Shown here piece by piece: positions 1-12,888 of a stretch of DNA of 64,000 nucleotides; the first letter of the stretch is position 1, and each line of letters begins with the position of its first letter. The position numbers and the translations under genes were made by a program. Origin of the DNA: Cranoglanis bouderius (Eukaryota; Chordata; Actinopteri; Siluriformes; Cranoglanididae); assembly GCA_023630585.1 (NCBI GenBank), contig CM042566.1, positions 1,591,254 through 1,655,253 on the forward strand. Direction: 5' to 3'. The notes under the pieces were generated by a model. That model had not been told where the DNA came from and did no database searches. It was given only the letters and a program-made list of their open reading frames with translations.

Positions 1-445
1 AGGAACGAAGGAAGCGGAAAGAAAATAAATAAAGAGAGCGGGAAGTATGTAAGTAAGGAGGAAGACAGTAATTAAGTAAGAATGAAAGGAAGGAAAGTCG
101 TAGAGAAGTACGGAGGTAAATAAACACTGAACGGAAGGAAGGAAGGAAATAAGTAAGTAGGTAAGTGCGAAACAAAAGAGGTAATGAAGTAAGTAAGCAG
201 AAGGAAAATAGCAAAAGACAAATAAGTGAGGAAGTAAATAAGTAAACAGGCAAGGATGTAAGGAACAAAGACGGTAATGAAGTAAGTGAATTAGTATGCA
301 AAGAACGACAGAAGAAAGTAAAATAGAAAGAAAGCAAGGAAAGATGTTATGATGTAAATAGGTATTGTAAGGAACGAAGGAGGAACTGAAGTAAGGAAGG
401 AAGGAAGGAAGTAAATAAGTATGGGAGGAAGGAAGGAAGAAGCCT
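1..445. repeat. AAGG/AAGT-rich degenerate simple repeat
   Basis: Purine-rich low-complexity DNA built from GGAAGGAA, GTAAGTAA and similar tetramers. It lies inside ddb1 intron 17 on the opposite strand sense (CCTT/ACTT in the transcript). It continues after a SINE-like insert at about 598-860, where it ends in (GATA)n next to the exon 17 donor. Confidence 0.8.
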
Positions 446-597
446 TTATTTGTCACATATACATTACAACACAGTGAAATTCTTTTCTCGCCTATCCCAG
501 CTTAGGAAGCTGGGGTCAGAGGTCAGGATCAGCCATGATACAGCCCCCTGGAGCAGAGAGGGTTAACAGCCTTGCTCAAGGGCCAAACAGTGGCAGC
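446..597 (-). mobile_element. SINE-like fragment, same family as 38458-38685
   Basis: Shares CCTTTATTTGTCACATATAC and the following 100 or so bases with the copy at 38458-38685, including GTGAAATTCTTTT and ATCCCAGCTT. The tRNA-like head of the other copy is missing. The fragment is embedded in the GA-rich simple repeat of ddb1 intron 17. Confidence 0.6.
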
Positions 598-860
598 TGT
601 AAGGAAGTGAAGAAGTGAGGAAGTAACTAAGTAGGTGAGTATGAAAGGAACAATGGCGGTAAAGAAGTAAGTAAATAAGTAAGCAAGAAGGAAGGAAGGA
701 AGTAATAAAGTATGTAAGGAATAATGGAGGTGAAGTAAGTAAGTAAATAAGTATGTTAGTAAGGGGAAAAAAATGAAGAAATGAAGGAAGGAAAGACGTA
801 TGTACAGGACGAAGTATGGAAGTATAGCTAGCTAGCCAGATAAATAGATAGATAGATAGA
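598..860. repeat. Continuation of the GA-rich simple repeat with GATA tail
   Basis: Same GTAAGTAA/GGAAGGAA composition as 1-445, ending in GATA repeats at about 843-860 and interrupted from the first part by the SINE-like fragment. Confidence 0.7.
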
Positions 861-873
861 TGAACAGACTCAC

Positions 874-969
874 TTGGGTGACTCATACAAAGGTACGGTG
901 CGAATGTGGAGCTTCTGGATTTCGTCTATGGTGCCGATGGTCAGAGTGCTGTTATTGGCCAGAGCCAAG
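874..969 (-). CDS. ddb1: ddb1 exon 17
   Basis: Residues 690-721 and two bases of codon 722, LALANNSTLTIGTIDEIQK, then LHIRTVPLYESP. The acceptor is TGACAG and the donor GTGAGT. This is the last ddb1 exon in the window; DNA to its left is GA-rich repeat and a SINE-like piece. Confidence 0.95.
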
Positions 970-1444
970 CTGTCACAGAGATTCAACAACGAGAATTAAC
1001 ACACATTACAAAAAACAAACAAAACAAAAAAAACCCACAAACAAACAACAACAAACACCATCAGGTCCTAAATTTTTTTTTTTATAATGAACTTTCAAAC
1101 ATTATACAATGTTAAGTATGGCCTATAGCAGTGGCCCGGGAACCTATCGCTCGTGAGCCAGATGTGGCTCTTTGCTGAGGTGAAGATCTTTACTAAACAT
1201 CTGTGATAACATCAGAATCATATCATTAAAAAAAAAAATAAAATCTCTAAATAAAAAATTAAATATGATTTGGCGTTAGACTAAAGTCTGAATTTGATGA
1301 TTAATTCAAAACGTTTATTGTATTCCAGAATTCCAACTTGTTTAGGTTATGCTGGCCTACTGGAGCTCATCCCAGAAATCTTTACCTCCTTCGCATAAAA
1401 CAAAGAACTGCTGCATAAACACTGGCTCATTTGCCATCCCACAG

Positions 1445-1482
<38 letters not shown>

Positions 1483-1688
1483 GTCGGGGTAGCCCTCGGA
1501 GTTGAGGGGGCACATGTAGTTGACCTCTTTGAGGTTGACGTTGGAGAAGACGAGCTTGTGGTTGCTGGAGTAGATGACGGTGGGTCTGTCTGAGCACGCG
1601 AACACGTTAGAGGTGGAAAGAGAGCGAAAGGTCCGGAGCACCGTGGGCTGTGTCCCCAGAGTCACCTTCTTCCGCTCAGTCAAAGTGC

Positions 1689-1729
<41 letters not shown>

Positions 1730-1874
1730 TCAGAAGTGCTATGCAAATATCACACTGAACACCATCTCCTCACACTTCTGCAGAGTGTAATTTTCACTCC
1801 TGGAGCAGTGTGAGATTAAAAGATTATAGCGTTAAGATTTTTCTCCCCCCCAGTGGGTTAATCTTGAAATTCTT

Positions 1875-1938
<64 letters not shown>

Positions 1939-4900
1939 TTTTCCTAAAGCCCATACTGGACAGGTTCGTCATAACACCCACTAGGGACGCATGGAAAATT
2001 AATCACATGCAAATAAATGCAAATTAATTTAACCAGCCTGATTTTATGAGTCTAAGTTAGTTTGACACTTCATTAAATTTTATGCGAGACTATAGCGTTA
2101 TCTATCGTGTACGCCAAGAAGACCGTGAATTTAACGTGTCCAAAAATATTTCAAAGAAAAGTCTAATCTCATTCTACGTTCTAATACGTAATCGTTTCTA
2201 TAGTAACAGCTCATTCACAGGGACTCGCACGGAGGAGGTGCCAGTTATAATAATACACGGATTTTTAAAAACGTGCGCGTAACAGCTGATATGGTGAAGT
2301 TTTCTGTAAGTTTATTTAACATTTATATTTATATCTTCAGGACAGACGTTTATGCTTTTTGTTGCGGTTTGTGGGGAACGTGACAAGTTGGGAGTTGTGC
2401 TGTATGAACCGTATACACGTTTCCCCGACCTGTCTCCAAGTCCAGGCCAAAGTAGAAGAGAGCGCCGTCTCCCAGAGCACACAGCAAGTAATGGCTGCCC
2501 TCAAACGTGGTCATCAGGATCGAACGTGGAATGATCTCTGAGAAACAGAGCGATCGATAGGGATAAAAGTTGATAGAGAGACAGAGAGAGAGAGAGAGAG
2601 ACAGAGAGAACAGAACTGATTAACCTCGCCATTTATGTATTTAGAGTAAATGAACAATAACAATTACCCTCAAGAGAATTATTCTTTCACCTTAAAGAAT
2701 ATTTAAAATAAAGGATAAGGAATAGAAATAAAATGTAAGAATTTCTGTGTTTCCCTGCTCAAAATATCACTCACTACATTTTCCCCCATTCATCCATTAT
2801 GCATTTCTTCAGTTGCACAACTATACGGGGCCTTCGTTGCCTTATCTTGCGCTTGTCGACTCGTCGGACCACAAAACACGATTCCACTGTGCTACTGTCC
2901 ATCTCAGATGAGACCGAGCCCAGAGAAGTGGGCGGAGCTTCAGGACAGTGTTGATGTATGGCTTCTGCTTTGCATAGTAAAGCCTTAACTTGCATCTGTG
3001 GATGCAGCGGCGAATGGTGTTGACTGACCAAAGAATTCCCGAGCCCATGTCAGGATCTCCATTACAGACTCCTGACGGTTTTTAAGACGGTGACGTCTGA
3101 GGGGTCGGAGATCACGCCCATTCAGAAGTGGTTTTTCGGCTTCGCCCTTTACGCACCGAGATTTGACCGGATTCCTTGAATCTTTTAATTATATTGTGCA
3201 CTGTAGAAGGTTAAAAACCCCAAATCCTACCAATTTGTCCCCAATTTGTGGGGAATCTTGTTCTCAAAGTGTTGGATTATTCTGTTTCGCAGATTGGCGA
3301 TTCTTGAAGGACTAGACCTTTTTTTGGAGGCTCCTTATATACTATGATTAGACGACTGCCTCACCTGTTTCACATCACCTTCTTATTTCGACTTCTCACA
3401 TCGCTATTAGTCCTAAATTGCCCCTGTCCCAACTTTTTTGGAACGTGTTGCATGCATCAATTTCAAAATAAACGTTAATCTTTAAAAAACTACGCAGTTG
3501 ATTAGGTAAAACATCAAATACCTTGTCTTTATACATTTTTCTTTTGTTTAAAATACAAAGTCAAAGTACATTTACAAATCACTCCTCGGTTTTTATTCGC
3601 GTTTTCCATACTGTCCCAACTTTTTCGGAATTGGGGCTGTATTTTTTTTTATACAGAAGACTGTATGTAAGCGTCACTAAGAATGACAGCTGTTTGTATA
3701 TATCTGTATAAACTACCAAGCAACCATTACACAAGCCATCACTCTAAGCAGTACAGTTAAATAATCCCGTTAGTCTTTGATTTCATTTCCCGTCCTCTCA
3801 CCTCCACCCAGCATCTCCTTATGCAGAGGGCTAAAGCAGGGCAGGCGGAGGACTCGGGCCGAAATGTCCGTCCACAGACCGATGGCGCACAGGCTGGACT
3901 CTCCGCCGCTCTCCCCGAGAGGAGTGATGTCCAGACATGCCACCTCATGCTCCATCTCTGTGGAACTGCACGTGGGGAAGGAAAAAAAAAAAAAATTCAC
4001 AACAACCACAAATACTACAGACTAGTTACTTATACAATCGATTACTTACATAACAAAATCAGACCTGCTTTAATGTGAATTTTTGTTTTTGTCGTTTAAT
4101 TAAGAGTGCTTAGTAGCCCACGCAATAACCATCACTAAGATCTTTTGTTCTGATTGCTTTGAGATAAACATCTACTTGAGCTGGAGTGATGCGATATATC
4201 AGTATCGTACCTTATCTGCTTTAGTTCTCCAGTGAGGATCTGTAGGTAGTAGAGCACTCGTCCCACCGCTAGAACCACCTGGGTGGAGTTGCAAGCAGCC
4301 ACGCTGATGTTCCTGCCCTGAGGCTCCTTCCATTCGCTAGTCAAAGCCTTGCTGTCCTGCATGACCAGTCGCACTGAACCGGAAGTAATCTGGACCCAAA
4401 GATTTTTTTAAAAAAAATCTTGAATGCCATTGGCTGTCCCTCTGACTTCATGTTCCGAAAGGAAATTCGTCAACATACGGAATGGAATCACGCCATCATT
4501 TCTCATGAGAAATTTAACTCACTACATTTGGTTAAGTTAAACGAACGGACCCTATCTGTACATGAGAAGACGTAAAGTCGATGTAAAGTGATAAACGATC
4601 ACCTGAATGAGCTGCTGGTGAGCGACGTTTCCGCAAAAGAAAGTCTGCTGGTTATCGACAAACCCCGGAAGTTCGGTCTCCTCCACCTCCTCTCCGCTCA
4701 GCATCAGCACTCTTATCGAAGAACGCAAAACCCAAGAGTTAACATACTTAAAAAATATAACTACCATAAAAATATGACAAAGCTCTCGGTCCTACCTGGT
4801 TTGGCCAACGAAAGAAAGCACCAGCATGTCATCGGTCTCTCTGCCCGCCTCCGAGCGAAGAGGCCATAACCCTAAAGACAAAAAGGGGGGGGGGGGGGGA

Positions 4901-7900
4901 TTAGTGTGAACAGCAGCTAAATAATTCAGCTCACACACTCTAACTGTTAGTAAGTGGGATTTGAAGCCCTTAAGTCCCGAAGTGGACCTTCAAATTTGAC
5001 AGTTTAATCAATTTTATGTCACAACTAGGGTTTTTCAACGGCTTCTCAAAAAAGTGAGAAAAATAAAGCCAAGATTCAATTCCAGACCAGTTCTTGCCAT
5101 GTGGCGATAATGGAAAATAAAAAAAAAGTAATTTGCACGTCGGAATTAACTCATGTTTTTAAAAAAAATAATAATAATAATACAATTTATTGGCTGTTCA
5201 TGGAAATGCCATGAAGATGAGAAACGTGTTCGTTTGATTATTTTTAAACAATTAATATGCATCAATATATGACACCATTTCACACCAACAAGTCTTCAAT
5301 AAATAAATATTAACAAAGAATAGTTCGAAAGAAAAACAAATAACAAATAAGTAAACTCCAAATGTGTGACGAAATGTATAAAATCCTCCTAGATGATGAT
5401 CATTTATATATAACTCTAGATGTATGGGTCAAATTATTTTCATTTCCCCCCGCCCCTTTAATACGATGAATAAGTAAAATGATATGTGGGCGGAGCTCCG
5501 TCCGAGCCGATCTTGTCGACGATGCTGTATCCCGAAACTTCAAGCTGAGCGCTAAGCTTAGTACCTGACTAACTACCTCAGCTAACGTTAGTGATGAGGA
5601 GATGAGGGTTGTCACGGTAACACTGAAACATGTTCTGACTGGTATGATCTGTTTGTCTGCTGCTAAATAAATCACTGAGAACGTGCGGATGTAAACCGGG
5701 ACTCTGATATTGAAATTTCACTTTCATGACGATCGTGAGCTTGTTTACTAGCAAACTGGTAATATTAGGATTCAAATTTGTTTCTAATTTGCATATTCAT
5801 GCATATTTATAGACCTTGCCATCTGTCATGGAGATAATGGTGTAGAGATGTTCCAGGCCTTTTTTTAAAATTTTTTTTTTTTTAGGCTTTTCTTGAATGT
5901 GAAACAAAGCATCTATAATTCTACAGGGATTATTCTATACGTTTTAGAAATTTCTTTTTGTCTTTGATCCACGTCCACATCAAAGGGGAATAATTTTTTG
6001 CGTGTAACAGAGAGCTAAAGAGCCTTAAACATTGGGGCACTGACCTTTGATACCAGGCAGGTCAATACTGGCGTGCTCGTGGATTCCTATACCATTCCGA
6101 ATGATCCTCAGAGAACCTTCCTTAAACGCGCCAGAGCAGGTCACCAGCTACGGCAAGAGACAGAGGACATGATCAGTACGAAACTATTAAAGTGTGCATC
6201 ATAACGTATTTATACATGTAAGCAAGATTCAAGGCCACAGCAATGACGATACCAGTTCATGACATTGTATACGTTGTATTTTGACGAATACAATAATAAC
6301 AACGAAATGTTCTATGGCCGATTTCATTTAAATTTATATAAAGAACAAAACATGTCATAAATATGCATTAAAATGAGAGATTTTACTGTTCTGCATATTA
6401 AAACTCGAAAAGAGAGCTTCGTTGTAACCATCACATGGCGTTCGTACGTGGAAGGGTGTGGTCTCACCTGCCCCTGTCCCTGCCGCTCCAGATCCACTAC
6501 ACACATGTCCACGATCGGTCCCAGGTTAGTGAACGTTTCCATGACTGCCACGTACGAGCCCTGATCGTTACTATCCACATTCAGCTGCACACACACACAC
6601 ACACACATACACACACACACACACACACACAGGCGTTTTATTACTCAAGAAAAGTGTAGATCTTTTACAGAACTATTAAGAACCCGACTGACTTTAACCA
6701 GCTGAGAATCTCCAAGCCTGGAACCAACAAACACCACTCCGTTATCCAGGTAGGTCAGACACTCAGCGATGGATGTCTGGAAGAAACATACACACAATAT
6801 GAAAACACACATACATGTGAAAACAATTGCTTTTCCAACACACACACACACACACATATATACATATATACGTACCTCTCCCAGCAGTTCCACCCGTAGA
6901 TCTTTGAGCACCATGGACCCATCGATCAGTTCCTCTTTCTCCAGCAGGAGCATGAACAGCCTTCCATCCATATCACCCAGGAGATAGCGAGAGCCGTTCG
7001 GGTCCACGCGGTTATGACACACGATCGTGCTTTGCTGTGGATTTATATCATATTTATGACAAATTCATTCCGTAAACAGACAAACCTAAAAATTATTTAC
7101 GTGATTCGCTCTTTATGCATTTCCCAAGCTGATCATTTACATACAACAGCAGGCGTTTTATTCCTCTTACACCACAGCAATTTATCTATATCTAATTGCT
7201 ATTTTTATTAATTAAAGAACAACACATCACACGTTTTATCCGTTTATAGTTACATTTTATGTCGGTGAATGTCCACGAAAAACTTAAAAAAAAAAAAAAT
7301 AAAAAAAAAAAAAGCGTTATAGCGGCTTAAAGCAGTGTCTTGCGAAGTAGGGTTGTCACGGTAACGAAATTTCAGTACTCGGTACCAATTTCGGTAACAA
7401 AGCAAAACACAAAATTTGAACACACTATTTTATTAATAAAGTTAAATATCAATATAAAATGAATTGTAAAACAATGCCTTTCTGTATACTTCAAGTATTT
7501 CAAGTTTTTTCCCCCACAAGTAATTAAAGATATAAAAATAAATTACAAGCATGCAAAACACAAAAAAACACCATAATTGAACAACACACACTTCTTATTT
7601 ATAAAGTTAAATATTAAAATAAATTAAAACAAACGTATATGCATATTTCAAGTATTTCTGAAAAATTATTTAAGTTTTGGCCGTAGGTTTTTTCCCCCCT
7701 TCAAGTAAATAATAACAAAATAAATTACAAGCAAAAAAAATAATCCGTTAGGCGTCTTTACACACGGACTTTTAAACTGAAGTGCTGAAAGTGAAGCTGA
7801 GTTATAACGGAGAAAACCTGAAAGATTAGGGACATCTGCCTATAATTAGAAATGACTCAGCAATAGTCCGTGGGTATTTATTGATGTAATAATGTGTTTT

Positions 7901-10774
7901 GGACTAAATATTTTTACTTAATTGGATCGTCTGGACCTTTGCCAGTGAACAAGACTGTTTTTATGGATCAGTGGACTATTATGAGGCTTCATAGGTGAGT
8001 CGCCTCAGTTTTGTAAGTGTTGGTTTACATCAATCGAAGAACCTAAGAATCTTAGCTTTCCAAAGATGTATCACATGAGTTCCTACATAAACACAGCATA
8101 GCTGTGTACATCGCATCAGTACCAGGTTGACCCGGTACTTAAAAATCTGGTACCGTCACCTTTTTTTCTTTTTTTTTTTAGTACTGACTTGGTACTGAAG
8201 TACCGGTACTTTTGACAACCCAGCTTACGGAGAAACCGCAAAAATGAAGATGTTGGAAAACTTAACGTCATAGCTTTAACTCTGACTCTCACTGGAGACT
8301 CCTTCCATAATAAACATCTCCTTACACAAAACAGAAATATCAACGCGCTTTCACGCATTCATGTGGAGCGCCCGCCCTGCGACTGAGCCGTTACTATAGA
8401 AACGATAACGGATTAGAACAAGCGTCAGACCTGCCATTATAGAAAATGAATCCATTAAACTTCCGACCAATCAGAATCGAGAATTCGTCAGAGCTGTCAG
8501 ATAAGTGAGCGCAATTTTCAATCACCTTGATTGTCGGAGGTGCGATGGCCAGGTACTTATCTCCGTTGTGATACGTGATGGACTCTTGGCCGATGATTAT
8601 AGCGCCACCGAACGGCTCAGGAACTGCAGTTAACACACAAAAACACACAATTCAGATTTATTTTATTTTTTTTTGTAGATTATATGAACATCTGTAACAA
8701 CTCTATTGAATTGTCTAATCAAAGCTCACCAGGAATAACCATCGAGGCCTCGGCTTCGACGTTCTCCTGTTTCCAAGGACCCTTACTGAACTCCTTCTCC
8801 TTCAGAGACACCTCGTACGTCTTCACATGTCGTCCCTGAGGGTCCTGGAGAGAGATACGGAACGCTTGGGATTAAATTTCTGTACGAGAAATCCAACCAC
8901 AAAAGGGCGAGAATGATGATATGATGCTTTTATTTAATGTCTACAAAATTATTTTACAATTTTACAGAGTCAGGATGAAATTGTAAACATCAAATCACCT
9001 GCCAATCAGAGCTTGCAATGCTTATAAACAAACAAACAAACAAACAAACAAACAAACAAATAAATAAATAAGCCGGCATTTTTGCGTCATTAAATATTTA
9101 ATTAAATACTAAACAATTTAATATTGCATAAGAACTACTTACATAATAAATAGTCAATAACAATCAAATGAACATTCAATATCTTTTAATAAAAAAACAA
9201 ACAAACAATATAGATAAATAGATAAATATGTAGATAAATAAATGAGATGTCTAATGAATAATTATGGAACACATTTAAGATAATTTAATAACGCTTAACA
9301 AATTAACCTAATAACATACATGTAGATTATTAACCGTTATCAAATAAACATTTATTCAAAGATAAACATTTGATAAATGTTTTAGAAAATATCTTAAATA
9401 TAAAAACATTTCTCAAACATATTCGATGTGTTTAATTCATAAGCATGTAATACTTTTTTGACAAATAACACTTAAGTGCTACCGAATACACATTTAATAT
9501 AGTTTAAAATCAAATAAACGTTTAATTGAAAAAAATTACCGAACATATTTAATATAAATATTATTTAATAGTTCTTAAGTATTAATGTTAAGTAAACGTT
9601 TGATAAATAAACCTACTTATCTTTATTAGATGTTAGATCATATTTATTATTGTTTAGTATGTAAATAAATAAAAAAAATCACTTAAATATTTATTAAATA
9701 AACATACATATTAAAGAAGACCGTGATACCTGACAATTTATCATGATATTAATATTGTATCGCGATTTCATACAGTGAGTTAAAGACACGTGCATTCTGT
9801 ACATTCTATAACACCACGCTATGAAGTGAGCGTATATAGTTAATGACACGCTTAATTTAAAGGTAAATTATCACGTTTGCATAAAGATTTGTTACCTGAT
9901 ATATAAAACAGACGGTAGGGGCCTGGCATCCGTACAGGAAGTGCACGTCTATGACCTGCAGCTCCTCCAGACGAATGTTAAACGCTTTGAGCTCACGGTT
10001 GTCCCGATCCAACGGGATGACTTTAAAAAGACCGTCGTAGAGACGCAGACCAATCATACGACACTCCGGGTCCACGATACCGATGATCCCGGTCTCTGAC
10101 GGACGCCCGATCCGATCCTAAAAATAAAAACATTAGCAATAATATTTTAAAGGTGCTTTAAAAAAAAAAAAAAAAAAAAAAACGGTTTTGATCCTTGACC
10201 TCAGAACAGGTGCATTATACGGCTGAGAAAACCTTTTAGGGTCCTGAATGTCAGTCATTTCATAGACACACCCCTTCACTCCGCCCCCATCTCAGTCTGA
10301 AATCATTAAGCGCCCAGACACAGCCAGATAATTCTCCTGCTGCGCTCGTGAACGTCCTCAAAAATTATCACGAGCAGAATTTTGCACGTTTACAGAGAGT
10401 CGTATAACTCGGCTTTCAAGCAGCTGAATGACACACCTCTCTAACGTCTAACTCTAGTCAAAGTATATTAGGTTCTGGGGGCGGAGATTCGTGTGCATTG
10501 GCAGGCGCGATATTCTCTTCAACTCCATATACTTAATTGTTAGAGACGCGATCTTGACCTCACACTTGAGTCTCACCTAACACACCTTTAAAGTGTTACT
10601 GTTGGACACAAAAGTTCTACGGTTATACCTGTACGTTTCCATGAGCACGAGTGATAATATCAATACTGTCTCCATTCTGCTTGTACTCCAAGATGCAGGC
10701 GTTGTATTTGGCCGTCAAAATGAACAGAAGGTCCTTACTTTCACCCTGCACAGTCACAAAGAACATAATTAACA

Positions 10775-10843
<69 letters not shown>

Positions 10844-12836
10844 CTCATGTATTCAAAATGCAACTCTGTGACTCACTTTGGGTCTGAAAAGCTCCATGAC
10901 GGCGATCTTGCCGTACATGCCGATCTCTTTGACCGGCCGTAATCCTTCTGCCGTGACCACATAGATCTCCAGACGCGTGTTCTTCGCTATGAGAAGGTTA
11001 AGATCGTCCACTGAGGTGAAGTGACCTGCAGGTACAGGAGCATCCAATCAAGTCAAGAGAGTGGATTTTTACCGTTATAGCAATAATAATAAAAAATTAA
11101 CGCAGATGAACCATGTGTACTGCTAACGATCTGCTTCTGTAGAGAAAGACTCGCCCCCGGGGGTGGGGCATATACATTCTCGAGAGCGTTTAACTGGACG
11201 AACACAAGATGAATGTCTGGATGTGACAAATTATAGAATTAAAAATGAGAATATGTCCAAAATTATTTACACTTTTTTTTTTTTTTTAGGGGACAAGCAC
11301 CAAAGTTTCATAGGCACCATATCTGGAATTGTATGTTTTCTTCTTCTGCTTCTTCAACAATGGGAGTTTATGGTCGCCCACAGACCACTTCGTATGCTTT
11401 TTATGAAATTTGGCACAAGGATAGAGGACAGTCTCAGCTATCTTTACAGCAATTTTGGCATATACCATTAAAGCATTCGACCACCACCAATAGGGCAAAT
11501 TTGGGCATGTTCATTTCCACCATACTGGATTTTCTTCCATTTTGAATTTGTCCAAAAACATAGAAGTTGCGTCTCAGATTTTTTATATACGAAACAGTTC
11601 GTCCAGAACTCGCAAACGAGTTTGATGGCAAAGTCACCGATAGGACACGAGGTCATATCTCAGCAACCATGTGACGTATTCTGACCACATTTGGTGGGTA
11701 ACTGAAGGACCTCACCATGAGGGACTCCAAGAATTTTTTTTGGTCAAAATTCACCTCTAGGCAGCGCTATAATCCCCAAATTTGTAAAACAACTCAACAA
11801 CAACAACAAAAAATCTTGTTCTTCTCGAATATTTCCTTGAACATGCAGTGTTCTTGATTAAACGAATTTGTGATTTCTCAAACAGGAAGTCTGCCATTTT
11901 GAATTTCAACAAAATCAGGAGGGTTTTTTTTTGCTTCTTCTACAAATTTTGTCCAAACATCATCTGTTTGGACCACATCGTTGTAAGACCAGTTTAGGGG
12001 GAAGACAAAAAGTTTCTCAGATTTTTGTGACCTTTCATCCATAACCTGCAAAAAAAAATTTGATGTTTAAGTCACCAAACAGGAAGCGAGGGCACATCTA
12101 AATCAACATTTTTTCCAAACAACATGATCTGAAACAACTTAGGAGGGCTACAGGAAAACAGGAAGTGAGACGATATCTCAGCAACGGCTTGACGTTTCGA
12201 CTTCGAATTTAGTTTATCTCCTCGAGAGCAAGCGCTGGTGGTTCCAGAGGCTTTTGGTCCTCCTCAATCACTATGGGGGGGTAGGAACAGAAAGTGCTTG
12301 GCCCCCTGAATCGCTTCTTGCAGCTATATTTTCCTCTGAATATAAGATCATATTGGTATCCATAACACTAAGCGAGAGGAAACACTTTATTTATTTATTT
12401 ATTTATTTCAGGTGCACTTTAAGAGCATTTCCCACATTTTATGACTTTGTCATTATTTCGCATGCTTAATTATTATAAGTTTCTCTTTAATACAAAGTTC
12501 TAAACAGTCAGAAAACAGTCATGCCTCATATAAATCCCTCAAATATCACGTTATCATTTTAGTAACAAATCTTCAGGAGAACATTTATAATCACAAATTA
12601 ATATCGTAAATTAAAAAAAAAAAAAAAAAAGGCATTTAAATCAAGCATTAATTTTTACCACACCGTCACGCACGCGCTATAACATAACATACAATCCTGT
12701 AGCTAGCACGAGCGGACAATATTAGCCAACTGGCTAACCATAACGTCCTTCGTAAACGTGTTGAATTTCGCACACGCGTTTTTAACACTGCACTTCTTCT
12801 CGTGGTTCGTATATAAAGAATACATTTCGACTGAGT

Positions 12837-12888
<52 letters not shown>

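Noticed and set aside
1357..1746. A single 129-codon open frame over ddb1 exon 16
   Set aside because: Its ends are runs of Cys and Val from the (GT)n tracts; only 1481-1688 is exon.
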